From positions 1 through 60,768 of the forward strand of contig NZ_JACHZQ010000016.1 in assembly GCF_014193655.1 (NCBI RefSeq): a stretch of 60,768 nucleotides of DNA. The letters run 5' to 3'. Below are positions 1-7,834 of the stretch, piece by piece. The position numbers and the translations under genes are program-made. The notes beneath the pieces were generated by a model. That model made no database searches and was not told where the DNA came from. It was given only the letters and a program-made list of their open reading frames with translations. Source of the stretch: Rhizobium sp. BK313 (GTDB lineage: Bacteria; Pseudomonadota; Alphaproteobacteria; Rhizobiales; Rhizobiaceae). Every line of letters begins with the position of its first letter. Within the stretch, counting starts at the first letter, position 1.

Positions 1-269
1 CGATGGCCTGCTTGATGAATAATCTCAATATACGGGCCGTATACGGGCCTTCAGAAGATTGAACACCTCGCCGTTCCTGAGCATTTCCACAGATCGATGC
101 GGCCAGCACCAATAAGGCCACCTTGAAGGGATGTGAACTTTTGACCCGGCAATTGCTAGCTGAGCTTACCTCTAGCCGCAGCATGCCGGCGGGGATAAGG
201 CCGTCTCATCACTGAATCGTCTGATGCCATAAGCTGAAGGAAGCTCTTACCGGAATCGGGTAAGACGCG
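1..269. other. No gene recognised at the left edge
   Basis: I see no convincing coding sequence, RNA gene or repeat here. The stretch leads into two short gene remnants (270-372 and 374-682), so it is probably mobile-element or decayed accessory DNA cut by the window edge. Confidence 0.3.
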
Positions 270-372
270 TCACCAGACGAGCGGAATCAAGCGCCAACGC
301 ACGCGGCGCGCGTAGTCGTCATAGCCTTCGAGGCCCGTGCGCAGCGTTTTTTCTTCGATGCCGATCCGGATG
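270..372 (-). pseudogene. C-terminal scrap of an isoprenylcysteine-methyltransferase-like protein
   Basis: On the minus strand a frame of about 34 codons ends with a tail typical of the small membrane ICMT-like methyltransferase family: an EEKTLR segment, then GLEGYDDYARRVRWRLIPLVW-like spacing, then TGA at 270-272. The catalytic and membrane part is absent, and the frame runs straight into the IS110 remnant on its 5' side. Inference: an IS insertion or deletion left only the last exon-sized piece. The call rests on remembered family tails and is tentative. Confidence 0.4.
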
Positions 373-373
373 C

Positions 374-682
374 CTAGTAGGAGTGAGCCGCAATGACGAT
401 TGCCTCAGCGTCGACTGCGTCGTTCTTCTGTCGTTTCACGAACGGGCGCACGTACTGCGGCGCGATGAGCTTGACTGCATGGCCCAGCTTCACCAACTCA
501 CGCGCCCAGTAATGGGCGCTCCCGCAGGCCTCCATAACAACAAGTGCCGGTGACTGCTCTGACATAAATTGGAAAAACAGCCCGCGAGCCAGTTTCTTGC
601 GATACTTCAGATCGCCTGTCATCGACGCCCCGTGCAGCTGGAAAACATTCTTGGCCAGATCCACCCCGATCACATCGTTCAT
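374..682 (-). pseudogene. IS110-family transposase, N-terminal fragment
   Basis: The 102-residue product carries the N-terminal RuvC-like DEDD domain of IS110-type recombinases. Visible acidic residues are Asp8 (GVDLAKN), Glu51 (VVMEACG) and Asp88/Asp91 (KNDAVDAEA). Full transposases are three to four times longer and have a C-terminal Transposase_20 domain with the serine motif, which is missing here; the frame stops four residues after the DEDD motif. The element is therefore inactive. The roughly 100 bp to its right (683 to about 780) probably belong to the IS leader. It abuts the methyltransferase scrap at 270-372. Confidence 0.85.
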
Positions 683-845
683 CTGCCGACCTCTTTCTTT
701 TGTGGCTTACACCACATCACCTTGGCATATTGCGATGCCGTTGGAGGAGGACGGCAACCACACCATCTTAAACTTGAGAATCTGATTTCAACGATATTCG
801 ATAGTTAGCCTCGGAATGACGCTGGGTTGTCTCCAGGCCAATACG

Positions 846-893
846 CATTGGATAGCCGTTGCGGGCATAGCCGCCTGATCCAAGCGCATCTGT
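846..893 (+). repeat. Direct repeat unit, copy 1
   Basis: A ~48-bp unit beginning CATTGGA and ending in TGATCCAAGCGCA plus CTGT. It matches copy 2 at 1112-1160 over its whole length, with an identical 13-bp core TGATCCAAGCGCA and scattered substitutions elsewhere. It probably belongs to a dispersed intergenic repeat family; orientation and family are not known. Confidence 0.5.
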
Positions 894-1111
894 CCATAAA
901 ATGCTCAATGCGGATCCAACCTGGCGTCACCGCGCCGAAAACGCGTATCTGCCCTTGCGAAATACGAGAGCGGGTCATACAGGGGTTTCGGTCGCCGCGC
1001 GGGTTACAACGCTTCCCGGCCCTCTTTTCGGCGGTCCGAAATCTCTTCGTTCCGCCTTGCTCGAAACAGTCAGCCATCGCCGTCCATCTGCATCGCCTTA
1101 AGGCCATCGCA

Positions 1112-1160
1112 CATTGGAAGGCAGTTGCAGGCGTGGCCGCGTGATCCAAGCGCACCCTGT
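1112..1160 (+). repeat. Direct repeat unit, copy 2
   Basis: Second copy of the unit at 846-893, in the same orientation and 266 bp further on. The shared core is TGATCCAAGCGCA; 16 of the 23 bases between CATTGGA and this core match. Confidence 0.5.
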
Positions 1161-1229
1161 AAAAAACCTCCTGGCGGATTTACTTGACATCCCCCCAAAC
1201 GCCATCAGCAAGCAAGGCCTCCGTTCGAG

Positions 1230-1757
1230 CTATCTGAAAGGCCGGCTATTTTTATCGGGCTTTGGCCGCTTGTTAAGGGCAGGCTCGACTTTCCCAAGAA
1301 GTCCCTTGAGTTCCGGCTCACGAACAAGTGCGGCGGCCTCGTGAGGCGGGAACCAGGCAATCGACCGCTGCCCCTTCTCCGGAAATTCGACGGCGATTGC
1401 CGTCACCTCGACGAGGTGCACCTGGACAATGGACGGAACTGTGTCGCCAGTATCGAGCGACTTAAGGTAGGTATAGTAGCCAAAAGGCTTCTTCTTCGCC
1501 TTGCCCTTCACCCCGGCCTCTTCCCATGCCTCCCGCTCGGCGACCTGATGCGGAAGCAGTTTGTCCATCGCCCATCCCTTCGGGATCACCCAACGACCGC
1601 TTTCGCGCGAGGTGATCAATAAGATTTCGATGGCTTGGTCCTGTGGAAACCGTCTGTAGCAAATGGCGGCGTACTGATGAATCGCCTGCCCCTGAAACAG
1701 TTTGTCAGCCTCTTCAGCCAGCTGCCCGAGATAGGATTTGTTCTTTTTCTTAGGCAT
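1230..1757 (-). CDS. NUDIX hydrolase
   Basis: A 175-residue hydrolase of nucleoside-diphosphate-linked substrates, probably cytoplasmic. The NUDIX box is visible around residues 60-85: a WVIPKGW entry, then the metal-binding core REAWEEAGV. The glutamate normally eight residues before the REUXEE arginine is a leucine here, as in DIPP-like (diphosphoinositol polyphosphate phosphohydrolase) relatives. I chose the ATG at 1757 (MPKKKNK) because it overlaps the end of the upstream Na/Pi cotransporter gene by 8 nt, typical of translational coupling; the frame is open upstream but that part lies inside the neighbour's coding sequence. The C-terminus is basic (KRPKPDKNSR). Coupling to a phosphate transporter suggests a role in phosphate or polyphosphate metabolism (inference). 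Confidence 0.85.
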   Translation of the reverse strand: MPKKKNKSYLGQLAEEADKLFQGQAIHQYAAICYRRFPQDQAIEILLITSRESGRWVIPKGWAMDKLLPHQVAEREAWEEAGVKGKAKKKPFGYYTYLKSLDTGDTVPSIVQVHLVEVTAIAVEFPEKGQRSIAWFPPHEAAALVREPELKGLLGKVEPALNKRPKPDKNSRPFR

Positions 1758-3435
1758 TCGTTTCCACGACGGACTTGTCGTCTGGCTTCGAGGCTCGGCT
1801 CTGGAGAAGTTCGCCGCGTTCCTCGAGCACCGGGTATGCAGCGGCGGCAACGAGGTGTGAATTTATCTGCTTGAGATCGCGCAACAAATCGAGGTGTAGC
1901 GAGCTGGTTTCGACCGTTTCGATACCGCCTTGGCGCAGCCGCTCGAAATGTGCTTCCGTGCCTTCACGCTCAGCTCTGCGAAATACGACCTTTTCGTCTG
2001 CAAGCAACCGAGCCGCGCGTTCGTCTTGCGTCATGAACAACGCAGCGGCGGTCTGCAGGTTCGTCTGCAAACGGTCAAAGAGCTGTAAAAGTTCAGCCTG
2101 CCCCTGTTTCGAGAAGGTCAACCGGCGGCGAAGACGCTTGGCGAGGTGTGGCAGAAGGTTCTGGTCGAGGACGTCTCCGGCATGTTCCATGTTCATGGAA
2201 AAGAGCAGGATTTCGTTGAGACGACGCTTATCGGCCTCGCCGAGTTCATCGGGGTCTATCGATGTCAGATAGGTTTTCACGGCGGTATTGAGGCTATCGA
2301 GGACATTATCCATTTCCCTCACCGCGGAAAGCGCCTTTCGGTCGTTGCTGGTGATGGCGGCCTTTGCGCCCGTCAACATCTCAGACAGGACATCCACGAG
2401 CCGAAGTGCTTCTCGCGCCGCCGCACCAAGCGCCACGACCGGTGTCTCCTTAGCCGCTGAGTTGAGATAACGCGGTCGCGCTGGATCAGCTTTATCGACC
2501 TTGCGGGGGAAAAGGCTGGTTAGAAGAAGGGAATATGGCTTTAAGAACGGCATGAACAGGATAGCAAGCACAAGATTGAACGCTGTATGAAAATTGGCGA
2601 CAGCGCGGGCGCTGTTATTGTCGATCATTCCAGAAAGCCGGGTGATGGGCTCCAGTAGAACCAAGGCCAGCACGACACCAGCGATGCGCGTCAGAAAATT
2701 GCCGATTGGCAGTCGCTTGACTGACAGAACCATTCCCGATTGTCCTTCGATCACCGGATTGATCGCCGTCCCGAGGTTTGCGCCGAGCACGAGCGCGAAT
2801 GCCTGGTAAGGGTCGACCAACCCTTTGCTGGCCAGCGACACGATGAGGAGAACAACGGCCACACTGGAGTGGGCCGCCCAGGTCAGGATGGCGGCAAGCA
2901 GAATGTTGAGGATCGGGGTCGATGCAATTCCTTCCAGAAGATAGGCGAGGGCCTTTGACCCTTCATATTGGGTCATCAAATCGAGAAGCTGGTGCAGCGC
3001 CAGCAGCATGAAGCCAAGCCCGATCATAACTCGCCCGAGGTCATGAATCTGGGGATTGGCGGCTCGGCGGAACATTAATACACCGATCAGGATCAGCGCC
3101 GGCGACGCCGCAGCCACGTCGAAGGACAGGACCTGTACGATCAGCGTCGTGCCGACGTTGGCACCGAGCATGACGGCAAGTGCCGGGACGAGACCGACAA
3201 GGCCCTCTGCCGCGAACCCCGACGCCATCAGCCCGGTCGCGGTGCTGCTCTGGAGGATTGCCGTCACGCCCATGCCCGCGAAAAATGCCTTGAACCTGTT
3301 GCTGAGCGCCTGTCCCAGAAAAGACCGGAGGTTCGGGCCGAAGGCGCGTTGGATCCCTGTCTGGACCATACGCGTTCCCCAGAGCAACAAGGCGATGTGA
3401 CCTGCCAGTGCGATGAGGCCGGTGATCAAGGCCAT
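1750..3435 (-). CDS. Na+/Pi cotransporter family protein with PhoU-like tail
   Basis: A 561-residue inner-membrane protein. Residues 1 to about 310 hold two Na/Pi-cotransporter repeats: the first has ILQSSTATG followed by LGANVGTTLI, the second has AAHSSVAV followed by LGANLGTAINP, the inverted QSS-type signatures of this family. The C-terminal ~220 residues are helical, soluble and PhoU-like. The predicted role is sodium-dependent phosphate uptake or export. The ATG at 3435 has a good ribosome site (CGGAGG, 7 nt away). The next gene, the NUDIX hydrolase, overlaps its 3' end. A PHO-box-like element lies 118 bp upstream but is oriented away from this gene. Confidence 0.9.
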   Translation of the reverse strand: MALITGLIALAGHIALLLWGTRMVQTGIQRAFGPNLRSFLGQALSNRFKAFFAGMGVTAILQSSTATGLMASGFAAEGLVGLVPALAVMLGANVGTTLIVQVLSFDVAAASPALILIGVLMFRRAANPQIHDLGRVMIGLGFMLLALHQLLDLMTQYEGSKALAYLLEGIASTPILNILLAAILTWAAHSSVAVVLLIVSLASKGLVDPYQAFALVLGANLGTAINPVIEGQSGMVLSVKRLPIGNFLTRIAGVVLALVLLEPITRLSGMIDNNSARAVANFHTAFNLVLAILFMPFLKPYSLLLTSLFPRKVDKADPARPRYLNSAAKETPVVALGAAAREALRLVDVLSEMLTGAKAAITSNDRKALSAVREMDNVLDSLNTAVKTYLTSIDPDELGEADKRRLNEILLFSMNMEHAGDVLDQNLLPHLAKRLRRRLTFSKQGQAELLQLFDRLQTNLQTAAALFMTQDERAARLLADEKVVFRRAEREGTEAHFERLRQGGIETVETSSLHLDLLRDLKQINSHLVAAAAYPVLEERGELLQSRASKPDDKSVVETNA

Positions 3436-3552
3436 GGCAATACCTCCGGATGAAAATGACGCCGTCCCATGACATCCGATACTGCGGGTGATGAAGGGAA
3501 CGTTCGTTAGCTGACTATGTTTCGGCAGGTCGGCGGCCGTTGCAAGCCCGGA

Positions 3553-3570
3553 CTGTCACAAAACCGTCAT
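3553..3570 (+). promoter_or_regulatory. PHO-box-like site
   Basis: Two 7-bp direct repeats, CTGTCAC and CCGTCAT, are separated by AAAA. This is the architecture of PhoB operators (CTGTCAT-N4-CTGTCAT) with two mismatches. It reads rightwards, toward the ugpC remnant; ugp operons are phosphate-controlled in many bacteria. It could instead serve the Na/Pi cotransporter on the other side. Confidence 0.55.
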
Positions 3571-3601
3571 AATACCAAATTTCCCCAAAATCATCAAATA
3601 G

Positions 3602-4342
3602 ATGCGGAAGGATGAGATTGAGCGCCGGATCGCCAAGGCGGCACAATCCCTGGAAATTGAGCAATTCCTCGAGCGCAAGCCACGTCAGCTCTCCGGCGGC
3701 CAGCGGCAACGTGTGGCCATGGGCCGTGCCATCGTGCGCGAACCGGCCGCTTTCTTATTCGACGAACCGCTCTCCAACCTTGATGCGAAGCTGCGCGTGC
3801 AGATGCGCGTTGAGATAAAGCGGCTGCAGCGGTCGTTGGCGACCACCAGCGTCTATGTCACCCATGATCAAATGGAAGCCATGACGCTAGCCGATCGCCT
3901 AGTCGTCCTCAATGGCGGCCATATTGAACAGGTCGGCACCCTGATTGAGCTCTACGAGCGTCCGGCCACGACCTTTGTCGCGACCTTCATCGGCTCACCT
4001 TCAATGAATCTGCTTAGGATCACGGAAAAAAGCGGTGTAATCCTGGCACCCGTCATAAGCCCGGATGGTTACGATGCGACACTCGGAATCCGGCCGGAGG
4101 ACCTCCATCTTGCCGATGGCCGAGGTGATGCTGCCTTCAGCGCCAAAGCCCCCGTCCAAGCGGTGGAGTTGGTGGGCGCGGAGAGTTATGTCTACGTCAC
4201 CCTTCGGGATGGCCAGGCCATTGTCTTTCGTGTCTCCGGCCGCTCCCGAATTGCCATCGATGCCGAGCTTGTCGTCGCGGCCTCCGCCGAGAGCCTACAT
4301 TTCCTTGACGGCGACGGAAACAGGAAGGATCGGCGCGGATGA
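3602..4342 (+). pseudogene. ugpC: 5'-truncated ugpC-like ABC ATPase
   Basis: The frame encodes the C-terminal ~246 residues of a carbohydrate-type (CUT1) import ATPase closely resembling UgpC of glycerol-3-phosphate uptake. The signature LSGGQRQRVAMGRAIVR, Walker B (FLFDEPLSNLDAKLR), H-loop (YVTHDQMEAMTLADR) and the C-terminal TOBE region (GIRPEDLHLADG) are all present. The Walker A half, about 100 residues, is missing, so the product cannot bind ATP normally. No ugpB/A/E genes are nearby. The ATG at 3602 is simply a codon inside the old gene. The remnant starts about 30 bp after a PHO-box-like site, suggesting a deletion that fused a phosphate-regulated promoter to the gene's second half (inference). 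Confidence 0.85.
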
Positions 4343-4546
4343 TCTCAATCTTGTTGTAGCTCATCAAGGATGTTCTTGAATGATGCGTCACCTTTTCATG
4401 GCTTACTCCGTCATTTATGACAAATTCATGATGTCGGCGTGGGAATCAGGAAGCTTTCGAGACTGGAAGCGCCTGGCTGCCTCCTCCCAGACATCGCCTG
4501 CATCGGCCGGCGCTTCAATTCGCTGAACAGTCAGAGTTCATAGGCC

Positions 4547-4574
4547 CTGCGTGCGGACCGCTGCCCGCACGCAG
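4547..4574. terminator. Hairpin after iclR1
   Basis: A perfect 10-bp stem (CTGCGTGCGG paired with CCGCACGCAG) with an 8-nt loop lies 10 nt beyond the iclR1 stop. There is no T-run on the minus strand, so it is a hairpin that may end or protect the transcript rather than a classical intrinsic terminator. The rest of 4343-4583 shows no recognisable gene. Confidence 0.4.
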
Positions 4575-4583
4575 TTGTCCCCT

Positions 4584-5417
4584 TCACAGAACTCGAAGAC
4601 CGTTCCCTAGCACCACTCCGTCAGAAAACTCCACAGTCACGGGCAGCGGCCAGCGATCACCGAGACTGTGAGCCGCGTACTGCACCAATTGCCGATATCG
4701 TTCGAAATCTTCGGGGCTGGCCCGGACAAGGGGCGCGGTGATACTGACGAAACCAACATAGGGGCCGGAAGGATCGGGGCGGATACCTGTCGCCACGGAA
4801 GCGATCCCGACCTCATTCTCCTGATTGCTATAGCTGATGCCGGTCGCCCTGATGTTGCGCAGTTCCGCTATCATGCTGTCCGGGTCGGTTATGGTATGCG
4901 CCGTCAGCGCGCGCATGCCGCCTTGCAAGCGTCTCAGCGCTTCATCTTCGGGAAGCGTCGCCAACCAGGCTTTGCCGGTGGCGGTCGAGTGAATTTCCAT
5001 TGACGTCATGGGCTCGACCTGCAGGCGCCGACGAAGCCCCGTCGCCGCCAGGACCCACCGCGGCACATCACGATCGAGCACCGAAAACAACACCAGCTCC
5101 CCGGTTTGCTCTGCCAGCCGGCGAAGCACCGGTTGACACTCGTCGATCAGCCGGGCGCGGCTGAGCAGGCGCAGGCCGACATTGCTGATCTTGTAGCCGG
5201 CATAGAAGCGTTTGTTCTCGCTGTTCCGGTATAGATAATTCAGCGTTTCGAGCGTGGTCGTTATGCGCAGGGCAATGCTCTTGTTCACGTCGAGCGCCTT
5301 GGCAATGTCGGATAGCGAGAGCCCGGCGTCGGCGTCGGCCAACATCTCGAGCACCTCCATCGTGCGACGGACCGTCACCAAGCTGTCCAACTGCGTGTCT
5401 TTATCGCCTTCTGTCAT
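4584..5417 (-). CDS. IclR-family transcriptional regulator 1
   Basis: A 277-residue regulator with an N-terminal winged helix-turn-helix (about residues 15-75; LSLSDIAKALDVNKSIALR) and a C-terminal IclR effector-binding domain. I chose the ATG at 5417 (MTEGDKD), preceded by GGAGTGGGG; this start also aligns with the paralogue at 26956. The paralogue shares long identical stretches, for example LNYLYRNSENKR and FSVLDRDVPRWVLA. The gene is divergent from the binding-protein gene at 5644, and the shared intergenic region carries the dyad GTAAC-GCC-GTTAC at 5503-5515. Inference: it binds this dyad and controls the transport/catabolic operon to its right. The effector is unknown. Confidence 0.92.
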   Translation of the reverse strand: MTEGDKDTQLDSLVTVRRTMEVLEMLADADAGLSLSDIAKALDVNKSIALRITTTLETLNYLYRNSENKRFYAGYKISNVGLRLLSRARLIDECQPVLRRLAEQTGELVLFSVLDRDVPRWVLAATGLRRRLQVEPMTSMEIHSTATGKAWLATLPEDEALRRLQGGMRALTAHTITDPDSMIAELRNIRATGISYSNQENEVGIASVATGIRPDPSGPYVGFVSITAPLVRASPEDFERYRQLVQYAAHSLGDRWPLPVTVEFSDGVVLGNGLRVL

Positions 5418-5474
5418 CCCCACTCCGCTGATCCATGAGCCTCGGCTGATTCCAACCATATCGAACTGTCGGAC

Positions 5475-5501
5475 TTGACACCATAGTTCGGCGGATAATA
5501 T
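5475..5501 (+). promoter_or_regulatory. Candidate promoter of the SBP1 operon
   Basis: TTGACA at 5475-5480 and TAATAT at 5496-5501 (15-nt spacer) read toward the binding-protein gene. The operator dyad begins 2 bp later, so a bound repressor would cover the start site. A TTGACA at the same 22-nt distance from the dyad recurs at 26904-26909 (minus strand). Confidence 0.45.
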
Positions 5502-5502
5502 G

Positions 5503-5515
5503 GTAACGCCGTTAC
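5503..5515. promoter_or_regulatory. IclR-box candidate, site 1 (GTAAC-N3-GTTAC)
   Basis: A perfect 5-bp inverted repeat with spacer GCC, between divergent iclR1 and the SBP1 operon. It is one of four such dyads in the window (also 20757, 26869, 29976). The recurrence ahead of co-functional operons is seen directly; binding by IclR is inferred. Confidence 0.6.
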
Positions 5516-5643
5516 TTAAAATTCGATACCCACTGCAAGACAAGTCGAACCTCATGGCCGTGACGGGAGCGCGCCATGTCGTGAGGCTGCTTGTCTACGC
5601 CCTGCACGATCTCGAATACTGGCCATAGGGAGGAACAAAACAC

Positions 5644-6819
5644 ATGCCTATTACCCGCAGAACCTTTACCAAAGGCGCATTGGCGCTTGGCGGCGCTAGT
5701 ATTCTGGCGCGTCCGTCGCTGGCGGATAGTTCGCCGATCTTGATCGGCTATCCCGCCGCGCTGACCGGCCCGAGCTCCGCGCCGAGCATCGGCAACAAAC
5801 GCGGCGTCGACTACATCGTCTCCAAGATCAATGCCGCCGGCGGTATCAACGGCCGCCAGATCGAGATGGTCGTTCGCGACACGCAAGGCGATCCCACCAA
5901 GGCGGTCAACGCCGTGCAGGAAATGATCAGCAACCGGAAAGTCCACGCCATCTGGGGTCCGAACAATTCCGGTGAGGGCCTTGCGACCACGCCGATCATC
6001 GCACGACGCAATATCCCCAACGTGCACATCTGCGGCGTCACGTCGCTGATCGACAAGAAATATCCGCAGGCCTACCGCATCGCGCCGAACAATCTGCAAT
6101 GCGCCGAAGCGCCGCGCCGCTATTGCCGCGATGTGCTGAAGGTCCAGACCGTGGCGGTGGTCGGCGACAGCACTGGCTACGGCACGATGATGGTCACCGA
6201 CTCCTCGAACGACGTCGAGGCGAATGGTCTGAAGCTGGCTCAAAAGGCCCAGATCGACGCCAACCAGCCCGACCTGACGCCGGACCTCCTGCGTCTGCGC
6301 GACTCGGGTGCCCAGGCGGTCATCGTCTGGACAGTCTCGACCGGCCTGGTCGCTCGCCTTTTGAATGCGAGAGCCGCGATCGGCTGGGATGTTCCCTTCG
6401 TCGGCCATTCGACCATGGGCTCCGGCGAGGTCGGCAAGCTGCTCGATAAGCCCGCCAACTGGGACAAGGTCTATATCTATGGCACGCGCAGTACCACCTA
6501 CGGGGGTGACGACAAGCTGCCGGATCGGGTGCAGAATTTCGTCGACGAGATCAAGGGCAAGATCGAACTCAGCGATACGACGCTCTGGTGGGTACTGACC
6601 GGCGCCGATGCGATCAACCTAATTGCCGACGCCGTGCGCGGCAGCGGTTCGTCGCCCGCCGAGATCGAGGGCTGGTGGAACCAGCAGGCACAATATCCCG
6701 GCCTCTACGCCAACTATCGTTTCACGCCAGACGACCACAATGGTTTCCCGGATAACGAACTCGTCATGTCAAAGGCCAATAGCGGAAAGGACGGCGCTTT
6801 CGCCCTGGCTCCGAACTGA
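5644..6819 (+). CDS. Branched-chain-type ABC substrate-binding protein 1 (Tat-exported)
   Basis: A 391-residue periplasmic binding protein of the Leu/Ile/Val/amide class (Peripla_BP_6). The N-terminus has a twin-arginine motif (ITRRTFTKGALALGG) and a cleavable hydrophobic segment ending near ARPSLAD, so export by Tat is likely. The mature part has the IGYPAALTGPSSAPSIG start and INAAGGINGRQIE element of the family. The ATG at 5644 follows GGGAGGAA. It is the first gene of a long plus-strand operon and lies divergent from iclR1. Because the operon also carries a second binding protein beside LivHMGF1, this one may serve the LivHMGF2 permease at 16684-20626 (inference). The ligand is unknown. 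Confidence 0.9.
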   Translation: MPITRRTFTKGALALGGASILARPSLADSSPILIGYPAALTGPSSAPSIGNKRGVDYIVSKINAAGGINGRQIEMVVRDTQGDPTKAVNAVQEMISNRKVHAIWGPNNSGEGLATTPIIARRNIPNVHICGVTSLIDKKYPQAYRIAPNNLQCAEAPRRYCRDVLKVQTVAVVGDSTGYGTMMVTDSSNDVEANGLKLAQKAQIDANQPDLTPDLLRLRDSGAQAVIVWTVSTGLVARLLNARAAIGWDVPFVGHSTMGSGEVGKLLDKPANWDKVYIYGTRSTTYGGDDKLPDRVQNFVDEIKGKIELSDTTLWWVLTGADAINLIADAVRGSGSSPAEIEGWWNQQAQYPGLYANYRFTPDDHNGFPDNELVMSKANSGKDGAFALAPN

Positions 6820-6938
6820 GGCGCCTCGTTTGAGATAGCCGACTTCGATCGATCCACGATGCTGCACTCAATGTGAACGTGGCCGTTTCCAACGGTGCCG
6901 CGAGCGCTGTGACTGTGCCTTGAGGCGATCACCTCGCG

Positions 6939-6964
6939 ATGTCGCGAAACCGCATTCGCGACAT
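6939..6964. promoter_or_regulatory. Stem-loop A after SBP1
   Basis: A perfect 10-bp inverted repeat, ATGTCGCGAA and TTCGCGACAT, with a 6-nt loop. It stands 2 nt before the larger stem-loop B. Placement just after a binding-protein gene is typical of structures that protect or partly terminate the upstream mRNA. The rest of 6820-7172 is non-coding. Confidence 0.6.
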
Positions 6965-6966
6965 GC

Positions 6967-7029
6967 TCCAAACGAACGGGGCGAATGCAGTGCCGAATTC
7001 GAGCATTTCGTTCCGACCGTTCGTTTGGA
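6967..7029. promoter_or_regulatory. Stem-loop B after SBP1
   Basis: A perfect 13-bp inverted repeat, TCCAAACGAACGG at 6967-6979 and CCGTTCGTTTGGA at 7017-7029, encloses 37 nt that contain a weaker inner pairing (CGAATGC with GCATTTCG). It could be an RNA structure between binding-protein and enzyme genes, or an operator-like dyad. Confidence 0.55.
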
Positions 7030-7172
7030 AACAATGCCACAACGGACCTGGCGCTAACTGCCGGAAATATAACGGAAAGCCTGAAGATGATTTGCCACGA
7101 TACAAAGAATGCCGGCCTATCCGGCGAGCCGCTGTCGGCGGACCCGGCACTGCGCGTTGCGAGACGCGCGCG

Positions 7173-7814
7173 ATGAAATTGCTCGGTTCCCTTAGATCGC
7201 CTTATGTCAGAAAAGTATTGGTCGCAGCAGCGGAGCTCGAGCTGCTGGACCAGATCGACCTGGAAATTCATTCCGTTCATCTGGCTGCGCATGTGCCGAC
7301 CGTAATGAACGTCAATCCGCTCAACAAGATTCCGACCCTGATCACCGATGCCGACGACGTAATCTTCGATTCCCTGGTGATATGCGAATTCCTGAATGAG
7401 CTGGCCGGCGGAGACATCCTGGTCCTGAAGGATGCACGGCGGCGTTTGAAGACCTTGCAGATGCATGCGCTCGCATCCGGCCTCGTGGACGTGTTGATCA
7501 TGCGCCTGGTCGAGGCCGCCAAGCCGGAAATCCGGCAATGGCCGGAGGTTCTGGATGCCACCGCCGCAAAGATAAATGCGACACTGGATTATCTCGAAAT
7601 ACGTGCCGACGAACTCTTTGCCGAAGGCTCCACGCTCGGAACGCTAAGCGTCGCGGTGGCAATCAACTACATCGATTTCCGCTTTGCATCGATGCACTGG
7701 CGCCAGACACGGCCTCGGCTGAACGAATGGCATGCGCATTTCTCGACGCGGCCGGCCATTCGCGATCTCCCGTTCGAGGATACGACGCCGTCTCTCGCGG
7801 GCGCCGTCCGCTAA
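7173..7814 (+). CDS. Glutathione S-transferase family protein
   Basis: A 213-residue cytosolic GST-fold protein. Residues 1-80 form the thioredoxin-like glutathione domain: MKLLGSLRSPYVRKV at the start and NPLNKIPTLI with the cis-proline, followed by the FDSLVICEFLNE glutathione-contact segment. The rest is the helical C-terminal domain. The ATG at 7173 fits the conserved family N-terminus, although the ribosome site is weak; in-frame ATGs further upstream would add a non-conserved tail. It precedes the metallo-hydrolase by 20 nt. Its job may be conjugation or isomerisation of a reactive intermediate; the substrate is unknown. Confidence 0.88.
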   Translation: MKLLGSLRSPYVRKVLVAAAELELLDQIDLEIHSVHLAAHVPTVMNVNPLNKIPTLITDADDVIFDSLVICEFLNELAGGDILVLKDARRRLKTLQMHALASGLVDVLIMRLVEAAKPEIRQWPEVLDATAAKINATLDYLEIRADELFAEGSTLGTLSVAVAINYIDFRFASMHWRQTRPRLNEWHAHFSTRPAIRDLPFEDTTPSLAGAVR

Positions 7815-7834
7815 CGATCAAAGGAACTGGCCTG

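Larger units (their letters stand above)
683..1229. other. Non-coding stretch with a diverged repeat pair
   Basis: No gene is supported. The first ~100 bp look like IS110 leader. The remainder holds two diverged copies of a ~48-bp unit (846-893 and 1112-1160), and open frames crossing it have no recognisable domains. Confidence 0.4.

Noticed and set aside
805..1155. 116-codon minus-strand frame in the left intergenic region
   Set aside because: It runs through both copies of the diverged repeat and has Cys/Arg-rich composition without domain similarity; treated as repeat DNA.
4380..4526. Small plus-strand frame starting MMRHLFMAYSVIYDKF after the ugpC remnant
   Set aside because: 48 codons, no ribosome site and no recognisable family; could be a remnant but cannot be supported.
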